This document shows, in pieces, positions 1-8,549 of a stretch of DNA of 64,000 nucleotides. Position 1 is the stretch's first letter; each line of letters opens with the position of its first letter. The notes under the pieces are model-generated. The model was not told the origin of the DNA, searched no databases, and saw only the letters and a list, made by a program, of their open reading frames with translations. A program made the position numbers and the translations under genes. The DNA is from an uncultured Myxococcales bacterium (GTDB taxonomy: Bacteria; Myxococcota_A; UBA9042; CAIXZC01), in assembly GCA_903895725.1 (NCBI GenBank), contig CAITUV010000017.1:155566-219565 (forward strand). The letters are read 5' to 3'.

Positions 1-462
1 GCTGGCGCAATCCGAGCTCTGGAAGCAGGGGCGGCACAGGTTCGCATACTTGGCAACGCAGATGTACACCACGTCGGGGTCGGTTCCGGCCACCTGCTTG
101 CAGCTCCACCCGGCCGGGCACTCCTCCTGGCAGGCCTGCGAGCAGACCCCTTCCCCCAGGGATTGAACGCACCACCCGGACTGGCAGTCCCCGTTGGCCT
201 CGCACTTGTCCAGGAAGCACCCTTCCCCCGGATTGCAGGGGAGCGTAGTGTCCTCCACCGAGTCCCAGACCTCGAATCGGGGTAGCGTATCCACCCCGAC
301 ATCAGGCGTTTCGATGACCTCCGGCTGGACGCGTGCTTCCGCAGAACCGTCCGCCCCCACCTCGTGGGCAAGGTCTGCCGGAGGGGTCTGAGTCACCTGC
401 CCTCCGTTCGAGCAGGACAGCAACAGGGCACACGCCAACACCCGCCAGCATCCGATCTTCAT
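1..462 (-). CDS. Cysteine-rich lipoprotein, C-terminus outside the window (partial)
   Basis: The reading frame is open from the start codon at 462 to the window edge (154 codons). The N-terminus MKIGCWRVLACALLLSCSNG is a lipoprotein signal with a cysteine after LLLS. An acidic linker follows, then a cysteine module (GECFLD-like start, CxxNGDCQSGWCV, CSQACQEECPAGWSC) closely matching residues about 60-125 of the giant lipoprotein at 37312-40911, so the two are paralogues. ATG codons lie at 465 and 462; the one at 462 sits 6 nt from GGAGG (469-473) and is preferred. It is transcribed away from the small secreted protein and radical SAM pair at 694-2170. Likely anchored in the outer membrane; no enzymatic function can be assigned. 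Confidence 0.75.
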   Translation of the reverse strand, partial: MKIGCWRVLACALLLSCSNGGQVTQTPPADLAHEVGADGSAEARVQPEVIETPDVGVDTLPRFEVWDSVEDTTLPCNPGEGCFLDKCEANGDCQSGWCVQSLGEGVCSQACQEECPAGWSCKQVAGTDPDVVYICVAKYANLCRPCFQSSDCAS

Positions 463-693
463 CATGACCCTCCAGGAAGCCCGGTAGCGCGCTTCGGGAC
501 GTGAGACATTGTGCACACATACGCCTCGGTGCACAAGGCCCGAGGCGGTCGGGAGCTTGCCGCTGCTTGACCGGGCCGTGGGACCAGCGTACTCTCCTCG
601 AAGTGATCGAGACGATGCGCTGTCGGGCTAGCCCAGGAAGCCACTCGATGCCGTCGTCCATGTCGTGCTGCGGAGAAACACGAGGAGGAACGC

Positions 694-1023
694 ATGTCCA
701 CACGCTTCTGGAAGAAGGGAATCGAGCGGCTGTCCTGGCTTGCTGCGGCGGGGGTTTTCGCACTGGGCACGCTGGTCGCTCCCGCGGTCCGGGCCGAAGA
801 CAAGCCGACCGTGAAGGTGACTCCCGACGAGGACGGCAGCCAGCCGGCCGACAAGAACAAGACGAAGAAGAAGAACAAGAACAAGCCGGGGGAGGCCGAA
901 ACCACTCAGCCAACGGGCGACCCCGGCGTCGCCATGAAGTACGGTATCCAGCCCGGCGCAAACCCCTCCGGCCCGACCGATCCCGCGGACAAGGCCGCGG
1001 AGAAGGGTGCCGAAAAGAAGTAG
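694..1023 (+). CDS. Small secreted Lys/Pro/Gly-rich protein, possible radical SAM substrate
   Basis: A 109-aa protein with a clear signal peptide (basic start, hydrophobic segment LAAAGVFALGTLVAPAV, cleavage near VRA-ED). The mature part is low complexity: a lysine/asparagine run near residues 52-65, a short motif AMKYGIQPG near residue 80, and a KGAEKK tail. GAGGAGG lies 5 nt before the ATG. The downstream radical SAM gene starts inside its 3' end, so the two are translationally coupled. That arrangement (small exported protein plus SPASM-type radical SAM enzyme) is typical of peptide-modifying systems, and the YGI-x-P segment is the only obvious sequence feature such an enzyme could recognise. 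The substrate role is inference; no precursor family is recognised. Confidence 0.7.
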   Translation: MSTRFWKKGIERLSWLAAAGVFALGTLVAPAVRAEDKPTVKVTPDEDGSQPADKNKTKKKNKNKPGEAETTQPTGDPGVAMKYGIQPGANPSGPTDPADKAAEKGAEKK

Positions 1024-2170
1024 CGCGTTCGGGCCCATACCGATGTCCACCCGCTCCCCCGACGAAGCCCCTCCCCGTGGGCCGAAGCTTTCTGACGTTC
1101 CCGCAATGGTCAGGGCCATGCGCGAGGCCGCAATCCGGACCCGGCTCATGGCCAGGCCCCGCCTCACGTACCTCTTCTGGGAGTGCACGCTGCGCTGCAA
1201 TCTCAAGTGCCGTCATTGCGGCTCGTCCTGCGGCGATCGCCCGCTCCCCGGGGAGCTCGGTACCCACCAGGTGCTCGAGGTCTTCGATACCATCATCGAG
1301 GATTTCGACGCTTCCCGGATGTCGCTGTCCATCACCGGGGGCGAGCCGCTCCTGCGGCCGGACCTCGAGGAGATCTCCCTGAAGGCCAGCCGGGCCGGCA
1401 TGATCGTCGGCATGGTCACCAACGGGGTCCTGGCCACGTCCTCGCGCACTCGAGACCTCGTCGAGTCCGGCATGTCCGTCGCATCGGTCAGCCTGGACGG
1501 CATGGAGGCAGAGCACGACGCTGTTCGAGGCGATGGGACCTTCAGGAAGACCCTGGCCGGAATCGCTGCCCTGCACGAGGGGGGCCTCCGGGCCGTCGAG
1601 ATCATCACCTGCGTCCGCCCCGCAAACCTGGCAAGCCTGCCCGAGCTGGAAGCGCTCGTCCGCTCCCTCGGGATCCGCTCCTGGCGACTCATCACCATCG
1701 ACCGGATGGGACGCGCCAGGGCCCCCGAATCCCAGGATACCTGGCTTGAGCCCAACGACGTAGTCCGCCTGCTAGACTTCATAGCGGACCGCCGCCGCCG
1801 AGCCGAAGGTCACCCCGATGCCCTGGATGTCCGCTTCTCCTGCGGGGGCTACCTCGGACCGAAGTACGAGCTGGCCGTCCGCCCCGGCGACGGCCAGTGC
1901 TTTGCCGGCATCTGCTCGGCATCCCTGCTGCACGACGGAGCGGTCAGCGCATGCCCGTCCCTGCCTCGAGACTGGGTGCAGGGAACGGTGCTCGAGGAGC
2001 GCTTCTCCACCATCTGGATGGAGCGGTTCAAACCCCACCGCCAGACCGACTGGCGTCGGACCGGCCCCTGCTCCGACTGTTCCTGGTTCCGAGTCTGCCT
2101 GGGCGGAGGGCTCCACGAGCGACTGGTCCAACCCGATTCGTTCTGCTGGCTCAAAAGGCAGGAGCGGTAG
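1007..2170 (+). CDS. Radical SAM/SPASM protein
   Basis: A 387-aa radical SAM enzyme that would cleave S-adenosylmethionine with a [4Fe-4S] cluster to start radical chemistry. The cluster motif CNLKCRHC is at residues 64-71, followed by the SITGGEPLL motif. The C-terminus has a SPASM-like cysteine set (CFAGIC, SACPS, GPCSDCSWFRVC, FCWL) expected to bind auxiliary Fe-S clusters, typical of peptide and protein maturases. The GTG at 1007 overlaps the preceding small secreted gene by 17 bp and has GGAGAAGG just upstream; an ATG at 1043 is possible but has no Shine-Dalgarno. Modification of the upstream small protein is an inference from coupling. Only 15 bp separate it from the converging gene at 2186. 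Confidence 0.88.
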   Translation: MPKRSSAFGPIPMSTRSPDEAPPRGPKLSDVPAMVRAMREAAIRTRLMARPRLTYLFWECTLRCNLKCRHCGSSCGDRPLPGELGTHQVLEVFDTIIEDFDASRMSLSITGGEPLLRPDLEEISLKASRAGMIVGMVTNGVLATSSRTRDLVESGMSVASVSLDGMEAEHDAVRGDGTFRKTLAGIAALHEGGLRAVEIITCVRPANLASLPELEALVRSLGIRSWRLITIDRMGRARAPESQDTWLEPNDVVRLLDFIADRRRRAEGHPDALDVRFSCGGYLGPKYELAVRPGDGQCFAGICSASLLHDGAVSACPSLPRDWVQGTVLEERFSTIWMERFKPHRQTDWRRTGPCSDCSWFRVCLGGGLHERLVQPDSFCWLKRQER

Positions 2171-2185
2171 TGACACGCCGCTGGG

Positions 2186-4174
2186 CTACGGGGTCCCCCC
2201 CTGCCCGTTGTCGAACTGGATCTCGATGGACTTGATGATCGGAGTGACCCCGTCCTCCTCCGAGAAGAGCGCCACCTCGGCCTGCAGGTAGTCGCCATAC
2301 AGCTTGTACGGGAGAAGGTCGATGGGGAACTCGGCCGGCGGGAACGGACCGAACCAGGGGGTCCAGTCCGTGGTCTCGAGCTGCTCCACCGTGACCGCTG
2401 AACGGGCCCGCACCTTGATGTATGTCTTGGACGGCAGGTACGCGTCCACGATGATCCCGATCCACCGGAGCCTCAGCCCCCACCCCCCGAACAGGTGCTG
2501 GTAGAAGCCCGTCGGGTTCGTGAACGTGTGCAGCAGGTAGCCGGTCATGTCGCTGTAGGTGTAGGGCCCGGAGCCGACCGGGAATTCGCCCACCACCGTC
2601 CGGGTCAGGGCATCCACCTTGGTGGCGCTCGACGACGACTGGTTTACCGCCCAGACGTAGCCGTCGAAGTCCGCGGCCATGCCGACCGGGAACCGTCCGC
2701 CGCCGAGTGACACGTAGGCCACCGTCTCGGCCGTGTCCGCGTTGACCACCGCGACTTCGCTGGAATCATCGTTTGCAACATAGACGAACCCGTCCAGGTT
2801 GCCGACCAGCCCGCGGGGCCGAGAATGCGTTTTGGCCGCGGCCCACTGACCGGTTTGCGGATCGAAGCGATAGGCCACGTCCCAGCAGCAGCAGTTGCCG
2901 GTCCACACCCGCCCCTTGTTGTCCAGGGTGATGCCGTACGGCTCGAAGCAGCCGATGTTCGACGCATACTCGGAGACGTCGCCGTTGGCCGGGTTGACGC
3001 GGACCAGCTTGTTGCCTCCCCGGCCCGACACCCAGATGATCCCGTTCTTGTCGATGACCAGGCCGTAGGGCTGCGCCGGGATTCCGATCTCCTGGACCGT
3101 GTGCCCGTCATCCGGGTGCAGGCGACGAAGTGTGGAGCCGTTCCAGTCCCCGGTCCACGCATGGTTGTTCTTGTCCACTCCCATGGAGCGCTGGCAGCTT
3201 CCGCCCGGGTGGACGAGGAACTTCATGCACTCGTCCTCCCCCATGGGCAGGCGCTCGTCGGGCTGGATCTGCCCGTCGTCGTTGTTGTCCTTCGACGTCT
3301 GAATCTGGCCGTCGCCGTTCTTGTCCTCGCACAGCAGGGGGTGAGCGTTGATCTTGGCCACGCCGCCGTCGTTGCGGCAGCCCACCCAGACGTCTCCGAA
3401 CAGGTCGACGGACGTGCGGGAGGGGTTGTCGCAGACTGCGTATCGGCCCAGCTCCTTGCCCGTCTTGGTGCTCAGCTTGGAAACCGTGTTCTCGCCCGAG
3501 TTGGCAATCCAGATGTACTGCATGTTGACGCTGGTGGAATCGAGAACGATGAACCCGTCCATGTTCTTCGAGACGCCCGACGAGTTGTCTTCGCCGGTCT
3601 CGAACTCCTTCTGCTTGCCCGGCCCGGCACCGACGTGGTTGCAGGTCTGGCTGCAGTCGCCGCAGGGGGACAGGACATCCTCGTCGGTCTCACCGTCGCA
3701 GTTGTTGTCCAGGGTGTCACAGATTTCGGGCGTGGGCTCGACATACCCGATGCACTCGGTCCAGAAGCCTCCCAGGCAGGTCTGCTTCCCCATCTTGCAT
3801 TCGCCGATTCCGAGGAGATCGGGGTCCCCGGGGTAGCAGTCGATTCCGGCACCGTCGTTGGAGCAGGCACAGCCGGGGTAGATCCCGTTCTCGCACGGGG
3901 GGCAGTACACGTTGAGGTTGGGGTTCCCTTCGTCGCAGTCGGGGCCGGCCGCACAACCGTCGCCGAATCCGTCCCCGTCCGGATCGTTGTCGCAGGGGGG
4001 CGGGACCCAGGCATCGCCCGTGGGGTCGAGCTCGCCGCCGTCCGGCTCGTCGCCCGTATCGTGCTTGCCCATGACGGGGCCCTTGTCGCTGCCGGTATCC
4101 CCCGCGTCGCCCGTCTTATCGCTCGAGCACGCGGCACCCAGGAGCCCCAGGAGAATCAGGCAGGCGAGCCGCAT
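2186..4174 (-). CDS. Lipoprotein with metal-binding motif and streptogramin-lyase/NHL-like propeller
   Basis: A 662-aa lipoprotein: MRLACLILLGLLGAAC ends in a lipobox with Cys16, followed by an acidic linker. Residues about 40-170 hold cysteine-rich segments including PEICDTLDNNCDGETDED, a MopE/PMBM-type calcium or metal motif. The rest repeats strands such as GLVIDKNGIIWVSGRGGNK and GITLDNKGRVWTGN, typical of Vgb/NHL six-bladed beta-propellers. The start at 4174 is chosen because GGAGGG lies 6 nt upstream; an in-frame ATG at 4192 has none. It follows the GlnE-like gene by 39 bp but has its own promoter-like site inside that gene's end. Probable surface-exposed or binding protein; the ligand is unknown. 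Confidence 0.85.
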   Translation of the reverse strand: MRLACLILLGLLGAACSSDKTGDAGDTGSDKGPVMGKHDTGDEPDGGELDPTGDAWVPPPCDNDPDGDGFGDGCAAGPDCDEGNPNLNVYCPPCENGIYPGCACSNDGAGIDCYPGDPDLLGIGECKMGKQTCLGGFWTECIGYVEPTPEICDTLDNNCDGETDEDVLSPCGDCSQTCNHVGAGPGKQKEFETGEDNSSGVSKNMDGFIVLDSTSVNMQYIWIANSGENTVSKLSTKTGKELGRYAVCDNPSRTSVDLFGDVWVGCRNDGGVAKINAHPLLCEDKNGDGQIQTSKDNNDDGQIQPDERLPMGEDECMKFLVHPGGSCQRSMGVDKNNHAWTGDWNGSTLRRLHPDDGHTVQEIGIPAQPYGLVIDKNGIIWVSGRGGNKLVRVNPANGDVSEYASNIGCFEPYGITLDNKGRVWTGNCCCWDVAYRFDPQTGQWAAAKTHSRPRGLVGNLDGFVYVANDDSSEVAVVNADTAETVAYVSLGGGRFPVGMAADFDGYVWAVNQSSSSATKVDALTRTVVGEFPVGSGPYTYSDMTGYLLHTFTNPTGFYQHLFGGWGLRLRWIGIIVDAYLPSKTYIKVRARSAVTVEQLETTDWTPWFGPFPPAEFPIDLLPYKLYGDYLQAEVALFSEEDGVTPIIKSIEIQFDNGQGGTP

Positions 4175-4197
4175 GTTGGTCCCTCCGAGCATCGATT

Positions 4198-4226
4198 CTA
4201 TTACCTCACCCGCCTAATCATGCCAA
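4198..4226 (-). promoter_or_regulatory. Promoter-like site for the propeller lipoprotein
   Basis: Read on the minus strand, TTGGCA (4221-4226), 17-nt spacer, TAATAG (4198-4203). It overlaps the last codons of the GlnE-like gene and would start RNA just upstream of the Shine-Dalgarno of the gene beginning at 4174. Confidence 0.45.
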
Positions 4227-7171
4227 GAGGGGGGAGAGGATGCAACAGTTTCGAGGACTTTCCCGACAATGGAGGCGACCTGCCGCATGCGCTCGCGCAC
4301 CATGGCCGCCAGCGCAGGGCCGTCCTCGGCGGGTCTGCTGCCGCCCAGCACTCGGGCCACGACTCCGAGCTCGCCGTCCGCCAGCTCGTCCTCGGCAGCC
4401 ACCAGCAGCCGGTAGAGGTCGCGCACGCGGCGCAGGAACGCATGGTGATCGGCCAGGGCAAGCAGGTCCTCCCGGAGCTCCGGCGACCGCTCGGCCAGCA
4501 GCTCCAGCAGGCGGGTGCTCGTCGGCTCCAGCAGACGGTACCGCGCCTTGAGCACCAGGGAGAGGTGCTCGACGTCCCACAGCCCTCCGGTTCCTTCCTT
4601 GATGTGGATCCGGTCTTCCAACGGCTCGTGGCATGCCCCCCGGCGCAGGCTCATCTCCGTCTGCATGTCCCGGGCGAACCGATCGAACCGGTCGAAGATC
4701 TCCGGCTCCACGACGGTGCTGAACAGCTCCCTGTAGACTCGCGTGTTGCCGACGACCAGCCGCGAGCCAAGCACCTGGGTCCTGTCGACCGTGTCGGCCA
4801 TCCCGCTCGCAAACCACTCGCGAAGCTGGGACAGCGTCACCACGAATTCGCCGAAGTGATCCGCAAACCGGTACTGCGGGATGGTCCCGCGTCCGGCCAG
4901 CTCCCGGTGGAACCGCATCGCCACCTGCCGGAAGAAGGCCATGGTTTCCGGGTCGTCCGAGTTGAGCAGGAAGATCAGGTCATAGTCCCCGCCGAACGCC
5001 TGACCCCGGGCAAATCCGCCCGCAGCCAGCACGACGAACAGGTCGTGCCGTTCCGGCATGCGTCCGGCCTCATCCCGGGCCAGGCGCTTGCACTGCGTGT
5101 AGAGATTGGCCATGTACTCGTCGGCAAAGCTCACGAAGTCGGCCCGGTACTTCTGGAACGGGGCCCCCTCCAGGGCCTCGATGGCGCAGGCCAGGTACGA
5201 CACGTCGTAGTAGTCGCCCAGCCGGGTTCGCCACCGCTCCCCGTTCGAGTCGCTCTCCAGCCCGGCGAGGAAGCCGGCCGCATGGCGCAGGAGACGCTCC
5301 GGGTCGCCCAGGTGGCGGATGAAGTGGGGGTAGCGGTTGATCACCCGTCGAAACATCCGCCGATAGAATTCGCTTCCCGCGGTCCGCAGCCAGATGTACT
5401 TGCGCAGGTTGGCCAGTGCCTGCCTCTGCTCGTCGTCCCACAGCTCGGCGTCGAGGCGGGCCTCGAGCTGCTCCCGCTGCTTCGGCCGCAACGCCTCGAT
5501 GAAGCGGTTGACCAGGGCCGGCTCGCTCGAGAAGACCGACAGGATGCCGGGCAGCAGCCCCCCATCGGCCTGGTCCATCTGCTCCAGCAGCCGGTCGAGC
5601 ATGGTGTCGAACACCGCCTGGGCGACCTCCCCCCCGACGTTGCGGATGGTGAGCATCAGCTCGAGCAGCGTCATGGGATCCGAGTCGGCAAACTCCAGGA
5701 ATCCCGACACGACCCGCTCCCGCTCCGGAAGAGCCAGCCCGGCCATGTCCTCCACGAGCCGTCCCGCCAGGCTTCCTCCCCCCTCCTGGAGCTCCTCGAG
5801 CACGTCCTCGAAGAAGATGTGCCCCCCGAACATCCGCACCGAGTCGGCCAGCTCCACGGCCACGTTGCGCACCTGCCGGGACCCCCGCGGGGACAGGTAG
5901 GCCTTGGTCGAGGCCTTCCGGAGGTAACGGGTGTACCGCAGCATGAGCTTCTTGCTCACCGAGCGGACCTGCTCGACCGCCTCCGAGTAGTTCACCAGGA
6001 GGTGACTGACCGCGGGCACCCCGCCCTTCTCGGTGTAGCTCATCGCCGTGGCCACCGGGTCCAGCATCAGCTCGGTCTCCTCGGACAGCTCGATCTCCTC
6101 CTCCTGCACCACCAGCATGTGGAACAGCAGGCGGAACGCTTCCACGAACAGCAGCGCATCCCTCAGGTTCTCGAGGTCCTCGTCCAACTCCCGGAAGTGG
6201 CCGGCCAGCGTCTCGATCAGGGTCACCGGATCGACCAGGTCGAGGTTTCGGATCACCCGACCGGCAAGGGCCATCCCCTTGGCCAGCCGCAACGCCTCGT
6301 TCTTGAAATCGATCCGGTCGCGGCTGACCTCCTCCACCAGGAGCGAGTGCATCTCGCCCAGCAGCCCCCGGAGGAACCGCTCGTGCGACCGGCCCGTCTT
6401 CCCCCTTCTCGAGAAGAACCGGTCCGTCACCTGCCGACGGAACTTGGAAAAGAGCGCCTGGCTGCCGACGAGCGGCTCTGCCGACAGCATCTCGCAGATC
6501 ATCACGAAGTCGGTCTGGTCCTCCGACAGGCGCCTCGAGTACCCCTCCACGTCACTGGTAAACGACCGGGAGCGCATGCGCTCCGCCGTGTACAGGTGCA
6601 GCCGGGTGGCCCGCCGGAAAAACTCCGCGGACACGCGGCCGATGGCCTGGTTGAGCGCCTCGATCCCGTCGCTTCCCTCGTGGATGACGATCACGTCCAC
6701 GTCGTCCTGATCCCAGCGGGTACCGACGACGCACATGCAGTATTCGGGGCAGGGCTGACCGTTCAGGAAGTGGGCCAGCAGGCTCTCGACATACGCGCTG
6801 TTGAGGCGCTGGTAGTTGCTCCCCTGCGCCCCCAGGAAGTCCCGGTAAGCGGCATACCTGGACTCGCCCGCGGACAGCGCCAGCTCCAGGTGGTCGAGCG
6901 CCAGCAGGTTCATGTGCAGGAACTGGAGCGCGTAGTAGGTGGCCATGAAGGAGAGCTTCTCCCGCTCGTCCTGGCCGATTTCGTCGAGCAGGGCCATCTG
7001 CCGGGCCGGCGTAGGGGAGAGGCACCACAAGTCGATGTCCTCGAGCAGCCCGAGGGTCTCGAGCCGCTCAACCATGGGGCTCAGTCCGGCCGCAGTGGTC
7101 AGCAGGAACCGCTGGTAGTGCTTGCCCAGCTTCGCCGCCCGAGCGGAAAGCCTGGCGAATGCATCCTCCAC
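4214..7171 (-). CDS. GlnE/GlnD-like nucleotidyltransferase (putative signalling adenylyl- or uridylyltransferase)
   Basis: A 985-aa protein. Near residues 713-735 it has the nucleotidyltransferase fingerprint AGGFARGQAFGGDYDLIFLL, with the paired acidic residues (GGDYDL) that bind metal-nucleotide. At about 857-870 it has KEGTGGLWDVEHL, matching the GG-x-D-(I/V)-E motif shared by glutamine synthetase adenylyltransferase (GlnE) and PII uridylyltransferase (GlnD). The long helical N-terminus resembles neither well, and I see no HD or ACT domains, so it is not a canonical GlnD. It starts with GTG 9 bp after korC, with AGAGG 6 nt upstream, so it is the last gene of the korDABC operon. Coupling a nitrogen-type regulator to an enzyme that uses 2-oxoglutarate suggests a carbon/nitrogen signalling role (inference). 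Confidence 0.75.
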   Translation of the reverse strand: MEDAFARLSARAAKLGKHYQRFLLTTAAGLSPMVERLETLGLLEDIDLWCLSPTPARQMALLDEIGQDEREKLSFMATYYALQFLHMNLLALDHLELALSAGESRYAAYRDFLGAQGSNYQRLNSAYVESLLAHFLNGQPCPEYCMCVVGTRWDQDDVDVIVIHEGSDGIEALNQAIGRVSAEFFRRATRLHLYTAERMRSRSFTSDVEGYSRRLSEDQTDFVMICEMLSAEPLVGSQALFSKFRRQVTDRFFSRRGKTGRSHERFLRGLLGEMHSLLVEEVSRDRIDFKNEALRLAKGMALAGRVIRNLDLVDPVTLIETLAGHFRELDEDLENLRDALLFVEAFRLLFHMLVVQEEEIELSEETELMLDPVATAMSYTEKGGVPAVSHLLVNYSEAVEQVRSVSKKLMLRYTRYLRKASTKAYLSPRGSRQVRNVAVELADSVRMFGGHIFFEDVLEELQEGGGSLAGRLVEDMAGLALPERERVVSGFLEFADSDPMTLLELMLTIRNVGGEVAQAVFDTMLDRLLEQMDQADGGLLPGILSVFSSEPALVNRFIEALRPKQREQLEARLDAELWDDEQRQALANLRKYIWLRTAGSEFYRRMFRRVINRYPHFIRHLGDPERLLRHAAGFLAGLESDSNGERWRTRLGDYYDVSYLACAIEALEGAPFQKYRADFVSFADEYMANLYTQCKRLARDEAGRMPERHDLFVVLAAGGFARGQAFGGDYDLIFLLNSDDPETMAFFRQVAMRFHRELAGRGTIPQYRFADHFGEFVVTLSQLREWFASGMADTVDRTQVLGSRLVVGNTRVYRELFSTVVEPEIFDRFDRFARDMQTEMSLRRGACHEPLEDRIHIKEGTGGLWDVEHLSLVLKARYRLLEPTSTRLLELLAERSPELREDLLALADHHAFLRRVRDLYRLLVAAEDELADGELGVVARVLGGSRPAEDGPALAAMVRERMRQVASIVGKVLETVASSPPSWHD

Positions 7172-7180
7172 GAATGCCTC

Positions 7181-7720
7181 TCAGGCGTGGGCGGCAGCCA
7201 TGCCGAGTCGAAACGCCTTGAGATTGAGCTCCTCGCTGCCTCGAGGAACCCGGGCCGTGATGGCCTTCTCGACCGATTCCGGCTTGAGGACGCCGGTGGC
7301 ACCGATGATGACCCCGAGGGCCACCATGTTGGCGGTCACGGCCCGGCCCACGTCGTTTTCTGCGATGTCGGAAATGCCGACCGGGACGATCTTGAACTCC
7401 CCGGTCGGAATGTTCCGGACGTACCGGTTGTCCGCGATGAGCAGACCGGTCGGCTTGAGGTCGGCCAGGTACTTGTCGCAGGCCTCCTGCGTCAGGCAGA
7501 GCAGCAGGTCGAGGCGTGTCGCCTTTGGAAAGTCGATGTCGCCGTCGGACAGGATCACCTCGGAGCGGCTGGCGCCTCCCCGGGCCTCCGGGCCGTAGCT
7601 CTGGCTCTGCGTCGCGTTCTTGTCCTCGTAGATGGCGGCGGCTTCCGCCAGGATCTTCCCTGCCAGGATCAGACCCTGGCCCCCCGACCCGCTCAGCCTG
7701 GCTTCATACCTCCAACTCAT
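7181..7720 (-). CDS. korC: 2-oxoglutarate:ferredoxin oxidoreductase, gamma subunit
   Basis: A 179-aa gamma subunit of the 2-oxoacid:acceptor oxidoreductase family. It begins RYEARLSGSGGQGLILAGKILAEAA and has the YGPEARGGASRSEVILSD block that defines KorC/PorC, then CLTQEACDKYLADL and the C-terminal helix. The complex converts 2-oxoglutarate and CoA to succinyl-CoA and CO2 with reduction of ferredoxin (reversible), in the cytoplasm. The start is set at ATG 7720 because homologues begin at this point; an upstream in-frame GTG at 7732 overlaps the end of korB. It is the fourth gene of the D-A-B-C operon, 4 bp after korB, followed 9 bp later by the GlnE-like gene. Confidence 0.93.
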   Translation of the reverse strand: MSWRYEARLSGSGGQGLILAGKILAEAAAIYEDKNATQSQSYGPEARGGASRSEVILSDGDIDFPKATRLDLLLCLTQEACDKYLADLKPTGLLIADNRYVRNIPTGEFKIVPVGISDIAENDVGRAVTANMVALGVIIGATGVLKPESVEKAITARVPRGSEELNLKAFRLGMAAAHA

Positions 7721-7724
7721 GGCC

Positions 7725-8549
7725 TTACGCACCTCCCAGTCGCGCAGTGAGCTTGCGGTAGATCTCGGTGTACTCCTCCTTGTCCCGATCCAGGAGCACG
7801 CCCGTGACGATCTTCCCTTCCAGCTCCGGCTCGGCCAGGTTCTTGGCCCTGGCCAGCGGAACGGAACGCTCCTTGAGGTCCACCATCATCGCCACCGGCC
7901 CCTTGAGCTTGTTGCGGCGCCCGTACGCGGTCGGGCAGGGGCTCATGGCCTCGACGAACGAGAAGCCCTTCTTCTCGAATGCCTTGAGAAGGAGCTTCTC
8001 CAGCTCGACGGGCTGGTAGACCGTGCCCCGGGCGACGAAATTGCCGCCGGCCGCGGCCACCAGCTCTGCGATGTTGAACGGATGCTCGTAGTTGCCGAAC
8101 GGTGCCGTCGTCGCGCTGCACCCCAGCGGCGTGGTGGGGCTCACCTGCCCGCCGGTCATCCCGTAGATGAAGTTGTTGAACAGGACCACGTTGAGGTCCA
8201 GGTTCCGCCGGGCCGCGTGAATCATGTGGTTGCCGCCGATGGCGATGCCGTCGCCGTCGCCCGTGACCACGATGACCTTGAGCGAAGGATTGGCCAGCTT
8301 CAGCCCCGTCGCAAACGCGATGGCCCGGCCATGCGTCGTGTGCAGCGTGTTGAAATCCACGTACCCCGGCGCCCGGCCCGAGCAGCCGATGCCCGAGACC
8401 ATGGCGATCTCGTCCTTCTTCCAGCCGAGCTGGTCGATGGCCCGCACCATGGCCTTGAGCACGATGCCGTGGCCGCAGCCCGGGCACCAGATATGGGGAA
8501 TGCGGCGCGTCCGCAGGTAGCTCTCGTAGGGAACCGCTCGCATGGTCAT
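7725..8549 (-). CDS. korB: 2-oxoglutarate:ferredoxin oxidoreductase, beta subunit
   Basis: A 274-aa thiamine-diphosphate-binding beta subunit. Visible hallmarks are IPHIWCPGCGHG near the N-terminus, GIGCSGR, VVTGDGDGIAIGGNH with the GDG...N thiamine diphosphate/Mg motif, NNFIYGMTGGQ, SPTTPLG, and MSPCPTAYGRRN. It decarboxylates the 2-oxoacid on thiamine diphosphate. The start is the ATG at 8549, whose first bases overlap the korA stop codon (ATGA, 4-bp overlap), a typical translational coupling; longer in-frame extensions run into korA and are unlikely. The length and motif order match KorB rather than the pyruvate beta subunit, and the korDABC order also favours 2-oxoglutarate. Confidence 0.94.
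   Translation of the reverse strand: MTMRAVPYESYLRTRRIPHIWCPGCGHGIVLKAMVRAIDQLGWKKDEIAMVSGIGCSGRAPGYVDFNTLHTTHGRAIAFATGLKLANPSLKVIVVTGDGDGIAIGGNHMIHAARRNLDLNVVLFNNFIYGMTGGQVSPTTPLGCSATTAPFGNYEHPFNIAELVAAAGGNFVARGTVYQPVELEKLLLKAFEKKGFSFVEAMSPCPTAYGRRNKLKGPVAMMVDLKERSVPLARAKNLAEPELEGKIVTGVLLDRDKEEYTEIYRKLTARLGGA

Noticed and set aside
2825..7750. Very long open frame on the plus strand (1641 codons) opposite the propeller lipoprotein, the nucleotidyltransferase and korC
   Set aside because: It is the mirror of high-GC codon bias: no start context, no domain, and it overlaps genes with clear family motifs on the other strand.
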